From the NCBI GenBank assembly GCA_964652195.1, contig CAZZBB010000068.1, forward strand, positions 1 to 64,000: 64,000 nt of DNA, given 5' to 3'. Under the pieces are notes generated by a model. It worked only from the letters and a program-made list of their open reading frames with translations. It had not been told where the DNA came from and ran no database searches. Of this stretch, positions 28,964 through 37,683 are shown piece after piece. Source of the stretch: MSPOR6 sp964652195 (GTDB taxonomy: Bacteria > Poribacteria > WGA-4E > WGA-3G). How positions within the stretch are numbered: the stretch's first letter is position 1; every line of letters starts with the position of its first letter. A program made the position numbers and the translations under genes.

Positions 28964-28993
28964 AACGGGCGGGGAAACCCCGCCCCTACGGGT
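28964..28993 (-). repeat. REP-like GTAG hairpin, GC-rich variant
   Basis: GGGCGGGG (28967-28974), loop AAA and CCCCGCCC (28978-28985) form a strong hairpin. On the minus strand the tetranucleotide GTAG (28989-28986) precedes it with one base between. Sequence differs from the GATC-type repeat, but the layout is the same. Confidence 0.7.
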
Positions 28994-29054
28994 TTGACAC
29001 CTATCGAAAATCGTAAGATTATTATTTAATATTGCTTAAAGGTGTGAAACAAAT

Positions 29055-29753
29055 CTATGAGAAAAATCTAAACCGAAATATATGAATTACTGCTGCAATA
29101 CCATCTTTCCAACTAACAGTTTTCCCTTCATCATAATCTCTACCACGATAACTAATCGGTACATCAATAATCTTACATTTTCGTTTTGCGAGTTTAGCAG
29201 TAATTTCAGGCTCAAAACCAAATCTGTCTGAACTAAGCGATATATCTTTTAGAATATCAGTTTTAATGACCTTATAACAGGTTTCCATATCTGTTAAATT
29301 TGTACCATTCACAACATTAGCAAGGAATGTCAGGAAACGGTTGGCAAGATAACTTCGTAACAACCCTTCTTGTCGACCCTGCATAAAACGGGAACCGTAT
29401 ACAACATCTGCTCTGTCTTCTAAGATCGGTTCAAGTAGTTTAGGGTAATCGTTTGGATCATATTCCAAATCAGCATCTTGAACAAGGGTAATGTCACCCG
29501 ATATATGTTCAAAACCTGTACGAACAGTTGCCCCTTTACCACGGTTTATTTCATGATAGAATATCTTTGCCGTATTTTCTGTTGACTCTTCAAGTTTCTT
29601 TAATATGTCACGTGTGCCATCAGTAGAACAATCGTCTACCAGAATCAACTCTTTTTCCATGCCGATTTCAACAACTTCAATTTGACGAAGGATCTCTTCT
29701 AAATGTTCGGCCTCATTGTAAATCGGAATCACAATGGATAGTTTAGATGCCAT
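29055..29753 (-). CDS. Family 2 glycosyltransferase (dolichol-phosphate mannosyltransferase-like)
   Basis: 232 residues from the ATG at 29753. The ATG two codons upstream is too close to the SD (GGAG), while 29753 is 8 nt from it. LSIVIPIYNEAEHLEEIL, ILVDDCSTDGTRDIL and LVQDADLEYDPNDY are the GT-A signatures with the metal-binding D-x-D. The protein has no C-terminal membrane helices. It probably adds a sugar to a polyprenyl phosphate or extends a glycan. Confidence 0.9.
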   Translation of the reverse strand: MASKLSIVIPIYNEAEHLEEILRQIEVVEIGMEKELILVDDCSTDGTRDILKKLEESTENTAKIFYHEINRGKGATVRTGFEHISGDITLVQDADLEYDPNDYPKLLEPILEDRADVVYGSRFMQGRQEGLLRSYLANRFLTFLANVVNGTNLTDMETCYKVIKTDILKDISLSSDRFGFEPEITAKLAKRKCKIIDVPISYRGRDYDEGKTVSWKDGIAAVIHIFRFRFFS

Positions 29754-30118
29754 CCACATTTCTCCAGTTAATCATCAATTATGATCTATACCTTGTTAGC
29801 GAAGGTCTAAAATACACATATACCTAATAAGAATACCCTAACAAGGATTATTATGCAAGTATTTTCCTGTATCTACCACATAGTAGGTGTGCTTTCTAAC
29901 TACAGTGAATTCTCGGTGAATGTCATAAGGGCATTCATACCGTTGATTCCGTGGATTTGGTGATGATTGATTAGGAATGAATGATAAAAGGAATACACAC
30001 AAGAACAGGTAAATTAATCTAACTTTGATGTCAAATAGTCATTATATTATGGGTATGTAAGTTTTTGACATAATAACATTGGAAGGTATGTTTTTCGAAT
30101 AACGATACGTTTGTAGTT
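29754..30118. other. Intergenic region with an imperfect hairpin
   Basis: About 360 bp with no gene. An imperfect hairpin lies at 29914-29942 (CGGTGAATG / CATTC-at-ACCG). Its top, GAATGTCATAAGGGCATTC, closely resembles the top of the hairpin at 25726-25776 (GAATGTCATTAGTGCATTC). This suggests a repeat family. I see no promoter or tRNA. Confidence 0.4.
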
Positions 30119-30190
30119 AAGATCGGGGATCGGAATCCCTCCTACAGAAGAAATGTAAGAATCGGGGATCGGAATCCCATCCTACAGAAG
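30119..30190 (-). repeat. Two tandem REP-like GTAG hairpin repeats
   Basis: Two direct copies (30119-30150 and 30157-30190) of AAGATCGGGGATCGGAATCC followed by C(A)TCCTACAGAAG. They share the joining word AATGTAAGA with the copies near 2385 and 63305. On the minus strand each begins CTGTAGGA. They lie just past the stop of the gene at 30213-31010. Confidence 0.85.
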
Positions 30191-30212
30191 AGAAGATTTG
30201 GAACGGATATCT

Positions 30213-31010
30213 CTATTTCGGTTTTGCACATAGGGAATAAACATAGGGGGATGATAGCTGTTGGTTCGGTATTCCAAGTGCTGATAACAGATTCCCTATT
30301 GTTATATCAGTTAGATTAACACATTTACATAGAACTTCATGTCCAATCTTACCGATTACAGAACGCCACGGGGAATAATCAACGACACTTAACTTCAATG
30401 GACCACCCGTATACCCAAATTCTGTGACATCAAGACCCACAGATTGATGTAGTTTTTTCAATGCAGTTGGAATAATTACTTGATGAGTTGCAAGGAGTTT
30501 CGGACTGGCAACCCGTGCTATTGGTGTATACATGCCCCGTAGGTTTGGCAGAATTGTAAGCATTTTTCCTCCCGGTTTTAACAATCTTTTCATCTCCTGC
30601 AAAACCGTTCCAGGTTCAGTAAAATGCTCAAGCAGTCCCATTGAATATATAAAATCATACTCAGAAGTGTGTGATTTTATATATGTGAATATATCTTCAC
30701 AGTGAATCTTTGCATCCACTCCTGCAAGAACAAGATTACGTTTGGCAAGTTGACAACCCAATTCAGAAAAATCTACTCCGTAACAATCACTTTCATAATT
30801 CTTTGCAAGGTATGGCAACCACAGAGAATCCGCACAACCTAACTCAATCAATTTCGGATTCTTAAAATCGGATAATCCTCGATTAAACAATTTTGCCAGT
30901 TGACGGTTTGTTACATACACCCACCTAAGATGACGGACCTTATGCTGTTGTCCGTCCCAAAGGTCTGTCCAATAAGCTTCATCAGTTAATGGGGATGCAT
31001 CGGAATCCAT
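30213..31010 (-). CDS. Class I SAM-dependent methyltransferase
   Basis: 265 residues. LIELGCADSLWLPYLAKNY is motif I (a variant with Cys and Ala for the usual G-x-G). YSMGLLEHFTEPGTVLQEM and RLLKPGGKMLTILPN are the following Methyltransf_11-like segments. The substrate is unknown; small molecules or glycans are likely. It starts 3 nt after the DUF2851 gene and is co-transcribed. Confidence 0.85.
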   Translation of the reverse strand: MDSDASPLTDEAYWTDLWDGQQHKVRHLRWVYVTNRQLAKLFNRGLSDFKNPKLIELGCADSLWLPYLAKNYESDCYGVDFSELGCQLAKRNLVLAGVDAKIHCEDIFTYIKSHTSEYDFIYSMGLLEHFTEPGTVLQEMKRLLKPGGKMLTILPNLRGMYTPIARVASPKLLATHQVIIPTALKKLHQSVGLDVTEFGYTGGPLKLSVVDYSPWRSVIGKIGHEVLCKCVNLTDITIGNLLSALGIPNQQLSSPYVYSLCAKPK

Positions 31011-31013
31011 TTT

Positions 31014-32504
31014 TTAACTCTCCTCCAAAACAACTGCATTGTATTCAAAGAGAGGACATAGATCACAGAGTTGATCAGCACAATAGTTTTTATAGAGACG
31101 TATCATACCTTGGTGTATTCTGGCATTGTATGTTATCACTTTTGCTGGTTGTGCTTCAGAATAGATCTGCTTTTTTACCTGTTTTATGTGTTTATTCTCC
31201 TGAACCTTTTTAAACTCTCCGTATAGCTTTATAATTGCATCCTGCAACTTACTACTTTCTGATTCAACTGACCAAATATATGCAACAGGAAGAATTTTAT
31301 TAACCATTATGTCTAATGCCCTTGACTCACCAATCAGTTTTATACTCTGCGAAATTCCCTTTCCAAAGTTAGAATGTGTACTCCAATAATCTGTAGGTTC
31401 AAGCATCAATAGCTCAATCAATTCATTTTGAATGCTCCTTAGTTCTTTCGATGTATCTGCCATAGCTGCCCTTTCACATGTAGCCAGAAAGTACATCATC
31501 AAACTACCTTTACTTTTAAAAAGCAATTGACTCATTGCAGCGATGCGCCGGGTAGGGAAATTGCTTGGACGAGTTCTCCCAAAACGCCACTGGGTGGCAT
31601 TCATCCGCTCACCTTTTGAAGAATAATCTGATGCCTCCCATAAAGTCTCTAATGAAACAATTAATGGGTCATTTTCATCTTCTTCTGGTAAGGGTTTATC
31701 CACTTGCGAAGGAAGCAAACCTGCCACGCCAAATAGAATTGCCTGCATCTCATGTTCTGATTTGGTATCCAATTCGCCAAACGGAACCCGTTGTGCTAAC
31801 TCACGGAATTGCTTGCTATTTTGGGAATATCCCAACGCTTCCATTATCCCCTCATAAAGTATCTGTTCAAAATTCAATCGTGTTCTTAACAGCCTAATCG
31901 CATCAGCTTTTTCAAGGAAACGTTCAGTTCCCAGAGACTCAAAGACCTGTTTAAGATTCTCAATGTTTAATGGATTTCCTGTTACTCGACAGGTATTAGT
32001 TGCTGCAGTTTCTGATTCTACATTCTCATCAAATAGATCTCCGATAGGTGCATCTACATATTTCAGGAGTTCAAGTGTAGGCACTCTCTTCCCATTCTGG
32101 AGTCGTGTTCGTAGATTGAAATCGTCATCAAATAAAACAGCATGGAGAATAACCCTATTATATCTTGAGTTAAGATGATGTTTATGCGTATACCATTCTG
32201 ACGATCTTACATGTATTTCCACATCACCGACGTGTAGTTTTCCATCTATTTCAATCTCAGCATGCATAAAGTCTGGACCGTCTTCATGGTTCCAAACTCC
32301 CGGTTTCAATACCCGTATCTCTTTTCCTGAAATAGAAATCAGATTTGGGTTGATAAAACGTTGAGCGTTCCAAATTTTCTGTACGAAATCTTCATCAATC
32401 TTGTCAAAATCAGGTTCAAATACCTGATCAACTTCTCTAAATTCCCCCGGTGTATATTGGTATGTATAGATGTCAGTTCTATCAACCTGATTGATTTTAT
32501 TCAT
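31014..32504 (-). CDS. DUF2851 family protein
   Basis: 496 residues. The N-terminal GPDFMHAEIEIDGKLHVGDV leading to EIHVRSSEW is the family hallmark; its G-x-D-F ... G-x-V-E-I-H arrangement recalls a PD-(D/E)XK nuclease core, which is inference. The C-terminus has a CADQLCDLCPLFE cysteine cluster that might bind metal or Fe-S. The family is common but has no known function. It starts a unit with the methyltransferase. Confidence 0.82.
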   Translation of the reverse strand: MNKINQVDRTDIYTYQYTPGEFREVDQVFEPDFDKIDEDFVQKIWNAQRFINPNLISISGKEIRVLKPGVWNHEDGPDFMHAEIEIDGKLHVGDVEIHVRSSEWYTHKHHLNSRYNRVILHAVLFDDDFNLRTRLQNGKRVPTLELLKYVDAPIGDLFDENVESETAATNTCRVTGNPLNIENLKQVFESLGTERFLEKADAIRLLRTRLNFEQILYEGIMEALGYSQNSKQFRELAQRVPFGELDTKSEHEMQAILFGVAGLLPSQVDKPLPEEDENDPLIVSLETLWEASDYSSKGERMNATQWRFGRTRPSNFPTRRIAAMSQLLFKSKGSLMMYFLATCERAAMADTSKELRSIQNELIELLMLEPTDYWSTHSNFGKGISQSIKLIGESRALDIMVNKILPVAYIWSVESESSKLQDAIIKLYGEFKKVQENKHIKQVKKQIYSEAQPAKVITYNARIHQGMIRLYKNYCADQLCDLCPLFEYNAVVLEES

Positions 32505-32527
32505 TTATTCTTATAGACTCCAATGCT

Positions 32528-33163
32528 TTACTCCTGCTTAGCCTTCATAATTTCTTGGTAAAGTTCTTCTGTTGCTTTTTGAGGATCGGATTGTCCGCAT
32601 ACTGCTGATATTACAGCAATGCCATGCGCCCCTGCCCGAATTACATCTGCTGCTGTGTCCAAAGTGATTCCTCCAATTGCAATCACAGGACATTCTGCTA
32701 TTTGAGACATTTTGTGTAAGCGATCTAACCCTTTCGGTTTTTCTGCGTCGGCTTTTGAAGACGTACTATAAATAGGTCCATATCCAATATAATCAGCCCC
32801 TTCGGTTATTGCCTTAAGGATCTTCTCTTCAGTTCGTGCGGATGCACCAATGATGGTCTCTGATGTGAGTATTCTTCTCCCAATACCAACAGGCATATCA
32901 TCTTGACCAAAATGGGTGCCATTTGCCCCTACTGCTAAAGCAACATCTGCCCTATCGTTTACTATCAACGGTATATTATGCTGCGTACAAATTGCTGACA
33001 TTTCCTTCGCAATTCTAATCAATTCACGCGTAGAACCGGTTTTATGTCGGAATTGAATAGTGTCTGCGCCACCTTGTATTGCGAGTTCAGCAACTTGAGG
33101 ATGGGTGAATTTGGATTGTTGTGTTGTATCAGTTAGAACGTGGAGAAATCCAATTTTTTTCAT
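32528..33163 (-). CDS. thiE: Thiamine phosphate synthase
   Basis: 211 residues. IQFRHKTGSTRELI, IPLIVNDRADVALAVGANGTH and the FGQDDMPVG segment carry the usual phosphate and pyrimidine contacts. IGYGPIYSTSSKADAEKPKG and VIAIGGITLDTAADV complete the pattern. ThiE joins the pyrimidine and thiazole halves of thiamine. No TPP riboswitch signature is visible upstream. No other thi gene is in the window. Confidence 0.93.
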   Translation of the reverse strand: MKKIGFLHVLTDTTQQSKFTHPQVAELAIQGGADTIQFRHKTGSTRELIRIAKEMSAICTQHNIPLIVNDRADVALAVGANGTHFGQDDMPVGIGRRILTSETIIGASARTEEKILKAITEGADYIGYGPIYSTSSKADAEKPKGLDRLHKMSQIAECPVIAIGGITLDTAADVIRAGAHGIAVISAVCGQSDPQKATEELYQEIMKAKQE

Positions 33164-33283
33164 GTTGGAATACTCTCCAATATATGATAAGGTAATAGCA
33201 TTAGTCGATAGATAAGTTACAGATTCTATTCATTCCATTTCGCTATACGTCTATTATTAGTATACCATAGAAGGAGACACTTT

Positions 33284-33919
33284 GTGAGTAATTTATTATT
33301 TCAATCAGGCGAGAAAGTTCTGTTCATTGGGGATAGTATAACAGATTGTGGTAGAAGAAACGAAAACACACCCTTGGGACAGGGATACGTTCTTAAGATT
33401 ACTGAGTTGATTACAGCTAAATATCCTGAAAGACAAATTGAATACGTCAATATGGGGATTGGTGGGGATATTGTTGAAGGTTTGGAAAATCGGTGGGATA
33501 CCGATGTAATTGCAGAAAAACCAGATTGGGTATCCGTTAAAATCGGAATTAACAATGCAAGTCGTCAGTTGAATCAAGAGGTTGCAAATGAAGATTACTT
33601 ACCCGAATGGGAAGAGTGTTATCGACGAATTCTCATACGTGTCAAAAATGAACTTAGTGCGCCTCTTTTCCTATTTGAAATATTCTATATAGAGGAGGAT
33701 GTCGAAAATCCGCGTCCGTTAGCAGTTGATGCATACAATGTACGCATTCACAAACTCGCAGATGAGTTTGATGCTCGATTAATCAGAACAAACGAAGCAT
33801 TTGATACGGCAGTTGCAGCACGTCCTGGTGCATTATGGACAACACAAGATGGCGTTCATCCAAATGCTGAAGGACATACTCTCATGGCATTAGAATTCTT
33901 GAGGCAGGCAGGTTGGTAA
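33284..33919 (+). CDS. SGNH/GDSL hydrolase
   Basis: 211 residues from the GTG at 33284 (GGAG SD). GDSITD places the nucleophile at Ser18. GIGGD (block II), GINNAS near 88-93 (block III Asn) and DGVHPN near 190 (block V Asp and His) complete the SGNH set. No signal peptide. Family members deacylate small esters, carbohydrates or lipids; cytoplasmic carbohydrate deacetylation is a reasonable guess only. Confidence 0.92.
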   Translation: MSNLLFQSGEKVLFIGDSITDCGRRNENTPLGQGYVLKITELITAKYPERQIEYVNMGIGGDIVEGLENRWDTDVIAEKPDWVSVKIGINNASRQLNQEVANEDYLPEWEECYRRILIRVKNELSAPLFLFEIFYIEEDVENPRPLAVDAYNVRIHKLADEFDARLIRTNEAFDTAVAARPGALWTTQDGVHPNAEGHTLMALEFLRQAGW

Positions 33920-33937
33920 TCATCAATAAATAAAGGT

Positions 33938-33963
33938 TGGGACATAACTTATTGAATGTCCCA
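33938..33963. terminator. Hairpin between convergent genes
   Basis: TGGGACAT (33938-33945) and ATGTCCCA (33956-33963) pair across a 10-nt loop. It lies between the stops of the SGNH hydrolase and cvpA genes and probably ends both transcripts. No clear T-run. Confidence 0.5.
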
Positions 33964-33967
33964 GCTA

Positions 33968-34462
33968 TCATTCTAAATCAAGATGTTTCTCAATATTTTC
34001 TTTACCGAAAACCCAGACCTGTTCACCAAAATTCATCAGACGTTCTGCGAAAAATGAGTTTTCTATTTCATTGATAAAGAATTCGCTCATATATGGATTT
34101 AGGAAGAACAACAACACAGCTATAATCAAGCCGCTGGTAGCAATACCAATTCCTAACCCAAGCACACTATTCAACCAACCTAAAATTCCCTTTTCAAAAA
34201 GTCTTTTAATCCGTTCAAATAATGCGTCGATGACGATAGAAGTAATGACAATTAGAACAATTATACTAACCCATTTTACGACACTTTCGCTTGCTATGAC
34301 CTTCTGGATTAATATTGAAAGACTTTGCCAAAATTGGCTGGCAACTACCAAACCTGTACCAATAGCAAAAATCCCCCAAATAGATCGTGTGAATCCTGCC
34401 CGATAACAACTAAATCCAGCAATTCCAACAAAGATGAGAATGGCAATATCTAATTTTGACAT
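33968..34462 (-). CDS. CvpA-family membrane protein
   Basis: 164 residues with four hydrophobic helices (for example LDIAILIFVGIAGFSCYRAG and GLGIGIATSGLIIAVLLFFL). The G-x-x-R-G-F-like start and layout match CvpA/colicin V production proteins. The family affects envelope traits and purine-linked expression in other bacteria; no purF is present here. Confidence 0.78.
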   Translation of the reverse strand: MSKLDIAILIFVGIAGFSCYRAGFTRSIWGIFAIGTGLVVASQFWQSLSILIQKVIASESVVKWVSIIVLIVITSIVIDALFERIKRLFEKGILGWLNSVLGLGIGIATSGLIIAVLLFFLNPYMSEFFINEIENSFFAERLMNFGEQVWVFGKENIEKHLDLE

Positions 34463-34517
34463 AGTTTATGTATTCTTTGATTATGATAACCCAAGTTGAG
34501 AGCTATTTACTTACATA

Positions 34518-34581
34518 GCACTCCGCTGGAGTGCAGGATGTTGATAAAACTTTTTCTATAGACATATTACCCCTCAGGGGT
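34518..34581. repeat. Two short perfect palindromes
   Basis: GCACTCC-gct-GGAGTGC (34518-34534) and ACCCCT-c-AGGGGT (34569-34581) lie between cvpA and the metalloprotease gene. Both look like dispersed small hairpins rather than terminators, since neither has a T-run. Confidence 0.55.
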
Positions 34582-34640
34582 GAGGAAAGTGTCTGGAAAA
34601 CTGTATTGAAGTCGTCATAATCCGTTATTAGCAACAGGGA

Positions 34641-35705
34641 TTATGGTTGTGATTTCGGTATTCTGAATGTCTGTTTTAATGCTGTATCAATAGGAATACC
34701 ACTTCCTAATTGCTGTAATAGATTTCGTATAGACATATAGCCAGCCTGATCAATCATATCTGCGACTATCGCTGCTGATTGAAGATATGCGATTTTACGG
34801 CCAGAGGAAGACAGTTCTGAAAAAGGTTGGTTCAGATCAGATAATGAAGGTAGCCTTCCATTCCTATCTGCTTGTTCTAAAGACTTTTTTTCAAAAGACA
34901 TTAAGGGGCGAGCAATTACCTGAGCCAAGCCTTCATTAAGCCAAATTGGACAGTTCCCATGTGTGATAAGATTAACTAAAAGATGAGTCCATTCATGCCG
35001 AAATAATGTGTATATAACCCCAAGTTCCGGTCCAGTATCAGAACAATAGTATATACGAATTTGTCCATCATAAACACCACTTACCCAGTTTGGCAGGTCT
35101 GCTTGAGATTGTGCTCCATGAGTGTTAGTAATAGTTATTTTTATTTTTTCCTCAGGATACTGATTCAGATTGTTCCCAACCTCATTATATGTTTGTTCAA
35201 TCAGTTGGTATACATACCAAAAGGTAGTAGGGTCAATTGCTGGATCAACTATAAGTTCATATGTTGGGGTATTGAGTTCAATCTGTGGACGTGGGTAGCC
35301 GTTAGATTGTATTATTGGAGAAAAAATTGATGGGGGTTCCCGTACCAAATCAAGTTGCTTGATTACACCTTGATAGTATGCCTGTTCTTCAGTAATACGG
35401 GATTGACGTCTTTTTATTGTGGTAGAATTCGGAGATAAACGGAGGGCAATATCTAAGTTCCCTAAAGCCTGTTCCCATTTTCCAACCATTTCATAGGCTT
35501 TTGCAAGATCAGCGTAAATATAATAACGACTTGTGTCATACTCTAAACCCAATAAATAATTCTCGATTGATTCCACATATCGGGCTTGTTGGTAACATGC
35601 CGCAGCTTGCTGAAAAAAAGGTAAGGCAAGTGAAGACTTATTCCGCACTAATTTGTTTATATAGTAGTGAGAACGAAGGGGATTAGGAATAGATGCCTTG
35701 ACCAT
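34641..35705 (-). CDS. TPR / peptidase MA-like metalloprotease
   Basis: 354 residues. The N-terminal 110 contain TPR-like helices (ALPFFQQAAACYQQARYVES, YDTSRYYIYADLAKAYEMV). The C-terminal part has the zinc motif HEWTH at 237-241 and WLNEGLAQVI downstream with the third ligand. This is the gluzincin layout of the peptidase MA family. No clear signal peptide is seen. It follows an FHA-like and an ECF sigma gene on the same strand, so a stress-response role is possible. Confidence 0.82.
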   Translation of the reverse strand: MVKASIPNPLRSHYYINKLVRNKSSLALPFFQQAAACYQQARYVESIENYLLGLEYDTSRYYIYADLAKAYEMVGKWEQALGNLDIALRLSPNSTTIKRRQSRITEEQAYYQGVIKQLDLVREPPSIFSPIIQSNGYPRPQIELNTPTYELIVDPAIDPTTFWYVYQLIEQTYNEVGNNLNQYPEEKIKITITNTHGAQSQADLPNWVSGVYDGQIRIYYCSDTGPELGVIYTLFRHEWTHLLVNLITHGNCPIWLNEGLAQVIARPLMSFEKKSLEQADRNGRLPSLSDLNQPFSELSSSGRKIAYLQSAAIVADMIDQAGYMSIRNLLQQLGSGIPIDTALKQTFRIPKSQP

Positions 35706-35746
35706 CTAATCCACGATTGATTCACCCCTTTGTTCCACAAGTACTA

Positions 35747-36376
35747 TTAAGAACTCTCAATATCAACTACCTTGAAAATGATCTCTCCGCACTTAAACTC
35801 AGAATCTTCATCTATTGGTGCAGAATCCTTCACACGAACACCTTCAACATATGTTGGTGAACTACCTAAGTCAGTTATAGAGACTTCATCATTCTGCTTC
35901 TCAAACGAAAGATTAAGATGTGCTAATGTATGACGACCAGAATCTGAATCAACTTCAGAATTCTCCCAGTCAGCTAATTCTTCGTCCGTCGGAGCAGTCA
36001 CAGAAGTCGGTAGGACATCGGTATCTACATTACCCACTATATCTGGACTATATGAAACCTGGGGCGTAAGATTTACAGGAACATCTTCTGCAGACTCACT
36101 CCTGATGGCTTTCATCAACTTCTCTTCTACACGTGCTTTTGAACCCGCGTTCGGAGTTACACTCTCAGTCTCCTGAAAACGATAATGAGCAAAGTCAATG
36201 AGTTCTTTCAACCTATGGAATTGGGTTGATTCCTGAATATTTTTTAGAAGGCTTTTTTGCTTCGTGGTTAACTTTTCGTTCTTTAACCAACAAGTATATG
36301 CTTCTAATATTTGTGCTTCTTTTTTATCGGTATCAGTGTACCGTGCATTCTTTGGCGTTTTTCTAAAGAAACGCAT
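35747..36376 (-). CDS. Putative anti-sigma-like protein with a degenerate FHA domain
   Basis: 209 residues. The N-terminal 110 (AYTCWLKNEKLTTKQKSLLK, then SKARVEEKLMKAI) resemble anti-sigma N-terminal helices but lack zinc ligands. The C-terminal 60 (ITDLGSSPTYVEGVRV, then EFKCGEIIFKVVD) match the second half of an FHA domain, in which LGSTNGTYVNG is the usual text. The phosphothreonine-binding front half is poorly kept. No membrane helix. It lies directly downstream of the ECF sigma gene, so binding that sigma is a fair inference. Confidence 0.6.
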   Translation of the reverse strand: MRFFRKTPKNARYTDTDKKEAQILEAYTCWLKNEKLTTKQKSLLKNIQESTQFHRLKELIDFAHYRFQETESVTPNAGSKARVEEKLMKAIRSESAEDVPVNLTPQVSYSPDIVGNVDTDVLPTSVTAPTDEELADWENSEVDSDSGRHTLAHLNLSFEKQNDEVSITDLGSSPTYVEGVRVKDSAPIDEDSEFKCGEIIFKVVDIESS

Positions 36377-36414
36377 TCGTTATTCCTCCATGTTTACCAA
36401 TTTGCTGAATATGG

Positions 36415-37032
36415 TTATTGTAACCAACTTATTCCTTTATTAACAAGGATTTGTCGCAATTCTTGAGTACAGCGAAATATCCAGATTTTCACTGTTCCGT
36501 CTTTTCGATTTAGTATTCGAGATATTTCTGCTACACTACATCCTTCTAAATGTCGTAATATCCATGCGATACGGTGATTTGGTTTAGTGACTTGTTCAAG
36601 AGCATTTTCTAAAATTTCTTGTGCTTCTCTTGCGATAATATGCTTATCGGGACCAGGGCGTCCATCTTCGTATTCATTCAGCGGTAGATCATCCTGTTCT
36701 TCAAGTGTAAGAAGCGATTCACGGATCCGATCTCTTTTTCGAATAGCATCAATTATGGTATTTTTTGCAACTATATTTAACCATGCTTGGAAACTACCCT
36801 TTGCAGGATCCCATTTACCTTTATCCAACTTCTGCCAGACTTTTGTAAATATATCCAGACTAACTTCTTCCGTATCTTGATGGTCACCGAGCATCCGATA
36901 TGCTTTACTATAGACCCAGTTATAATGTTTATCAAATAATTGACTAAACGCTGCTTCATCACCTTGTTGGGCTTGAGTAGCTAAATAAGTATCTTCGGTT
37001 GCGGATAGGTCGTTCTTCGCTTGCCGTGCCAT
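36415..37032 (-). CDS. ECF-type RNA polymerase sigma factor
   Basis: The start is the ATG at 37032, 6 nt from a near-perfect SD (AAGGAGGT). An ATG 18 codons upstream would translate the SD itself. 205 residues. Region 2 has LFDKHYNWVYSKAYRMLGDH and FQAWLNIVAKNTIIDAIRKR. Region 4 has CSVAEISRILNRKDGTVKIW. Such factors direct stress or envelope regulons. The following gene may encode its anti-sigma factor. Confidence 0.93.
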   Translation of the reverse strand: MARQAKNDLSATEDTYLATQAQQGDEAAFSQLFDKHYNWVYSKAYRMLGDHQDTEEVSLDIFTKVWQKLDKGKWDPAKGSFQAWLNIVAKNTIIDAIRKRDRIRESLLTLEEQDDLPLNEYEDGRPGPDKHIIAREAQEILENALEQVTKPNHRIAWILRHLEGCSVAEISRILNRKDGTVKIWIFRCTQELRQILVNKGISWLQ

Positions 37033-37086
37033 CAGTGGACCTCCTTGTCCTCCTTTACTAAAAGAGTAGGATATTAGCCTCGTCAT

Positions 37087-37290
37087 AATATATACGAGAA
37101 CCTAAGAATTTACGTTACAAATATTTAAGAATCCAATTGTTAAAATATTAAACAGTCTAAGAAGGAATTAAAATATAAACAATATTTTAAGTATATCATT
37201 CAGAAGATATCATATCAAATTATTAATGAATCTATTTATTCCATTTTTCTCTAATTGAATAAAGAACCTACATATTCAAACCTATTATGT
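37087..37290. other. AT-rich intergenic region upstream of the ECF sigma gene
   Basis: About 200 bp, strongly AT-rich, with no gene. It should hold the minus-strand ECF sigma promoter, but I could not pick a clear -35/-10. Confidence 0.3.
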
Positions 37291-37319
37291 TTGACGACAT
37301 ATATAATAAATGATATACT
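37291..37319 (+). promoter_or_regulatory. Sigma70-type promoter for the small membrane protein
   Basis: TTGACG (37291-37296), a 17-nt spacer and TATACT (37314-37319). The start site should be near 37326, about 50 nt before the ATG at 37375. Confidence 0.7.
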
Positions 37320-37374
37320 TCTGACACAAGTTAGTTATGAATTAATCTGTATCAGCTCCTAAGGAGAATAATAA

Positions 37375-37572
37375 ATGGCAATCGTTCCAGGTTTTGCTGA
37401 ACTACTTATCATCATATTTTTATATATTTCCGGTGTTATTTTAGCTGTTGTCATGTTAGCTGTAGGTGTCGCATGGGGTATACGATGGGGATTGAAATGG
37501 TCATTAAAGGATATTTCAAAGGATCCTGATATAGAACAATGGCTAAGACAAATCTTCAATCGTCCTGAATAA
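37375..37572 (+). CDS. Small single-pass membrane protein
   Basis: 65 residues with an AAGGAG SD and a strong promoter. One long hydrophobic segment (about 7-34) is followed by a soluble tail (KDISKDPDIEQWLRQIFNRP). I do not recognise it. The clear promoter and SD indicate a real gene. Confidence 0.7.
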   Translation: MAIVPGFAELLIIIFLYISGVILAVVMLAVGVAWGIRWGLKWSLKDISKDPDIEQWLRQIFNRPE

Positions 37573-37683
37573 TTTGTAGTATCTACAACCCTAATATTAA
37601 GTTCATAGATGCTAAATTCTCATATTGTAAGTTCACTTTTAAACCATTTCCAAATAAATATTCTATCCTCTAAGGAGAACAAA

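Noticed and set aside
30119..30190. Tandem repeats as a CRISPR array
   Set aside because: Only two copies, spacing of 6 nt, and the same repeat occurs singly elsewhere.
33164..33283. TPP riboswitch upstream of thiE
   Set aside because: No CUGAGA/ACCUGAU-type core in the 120-nt gap.
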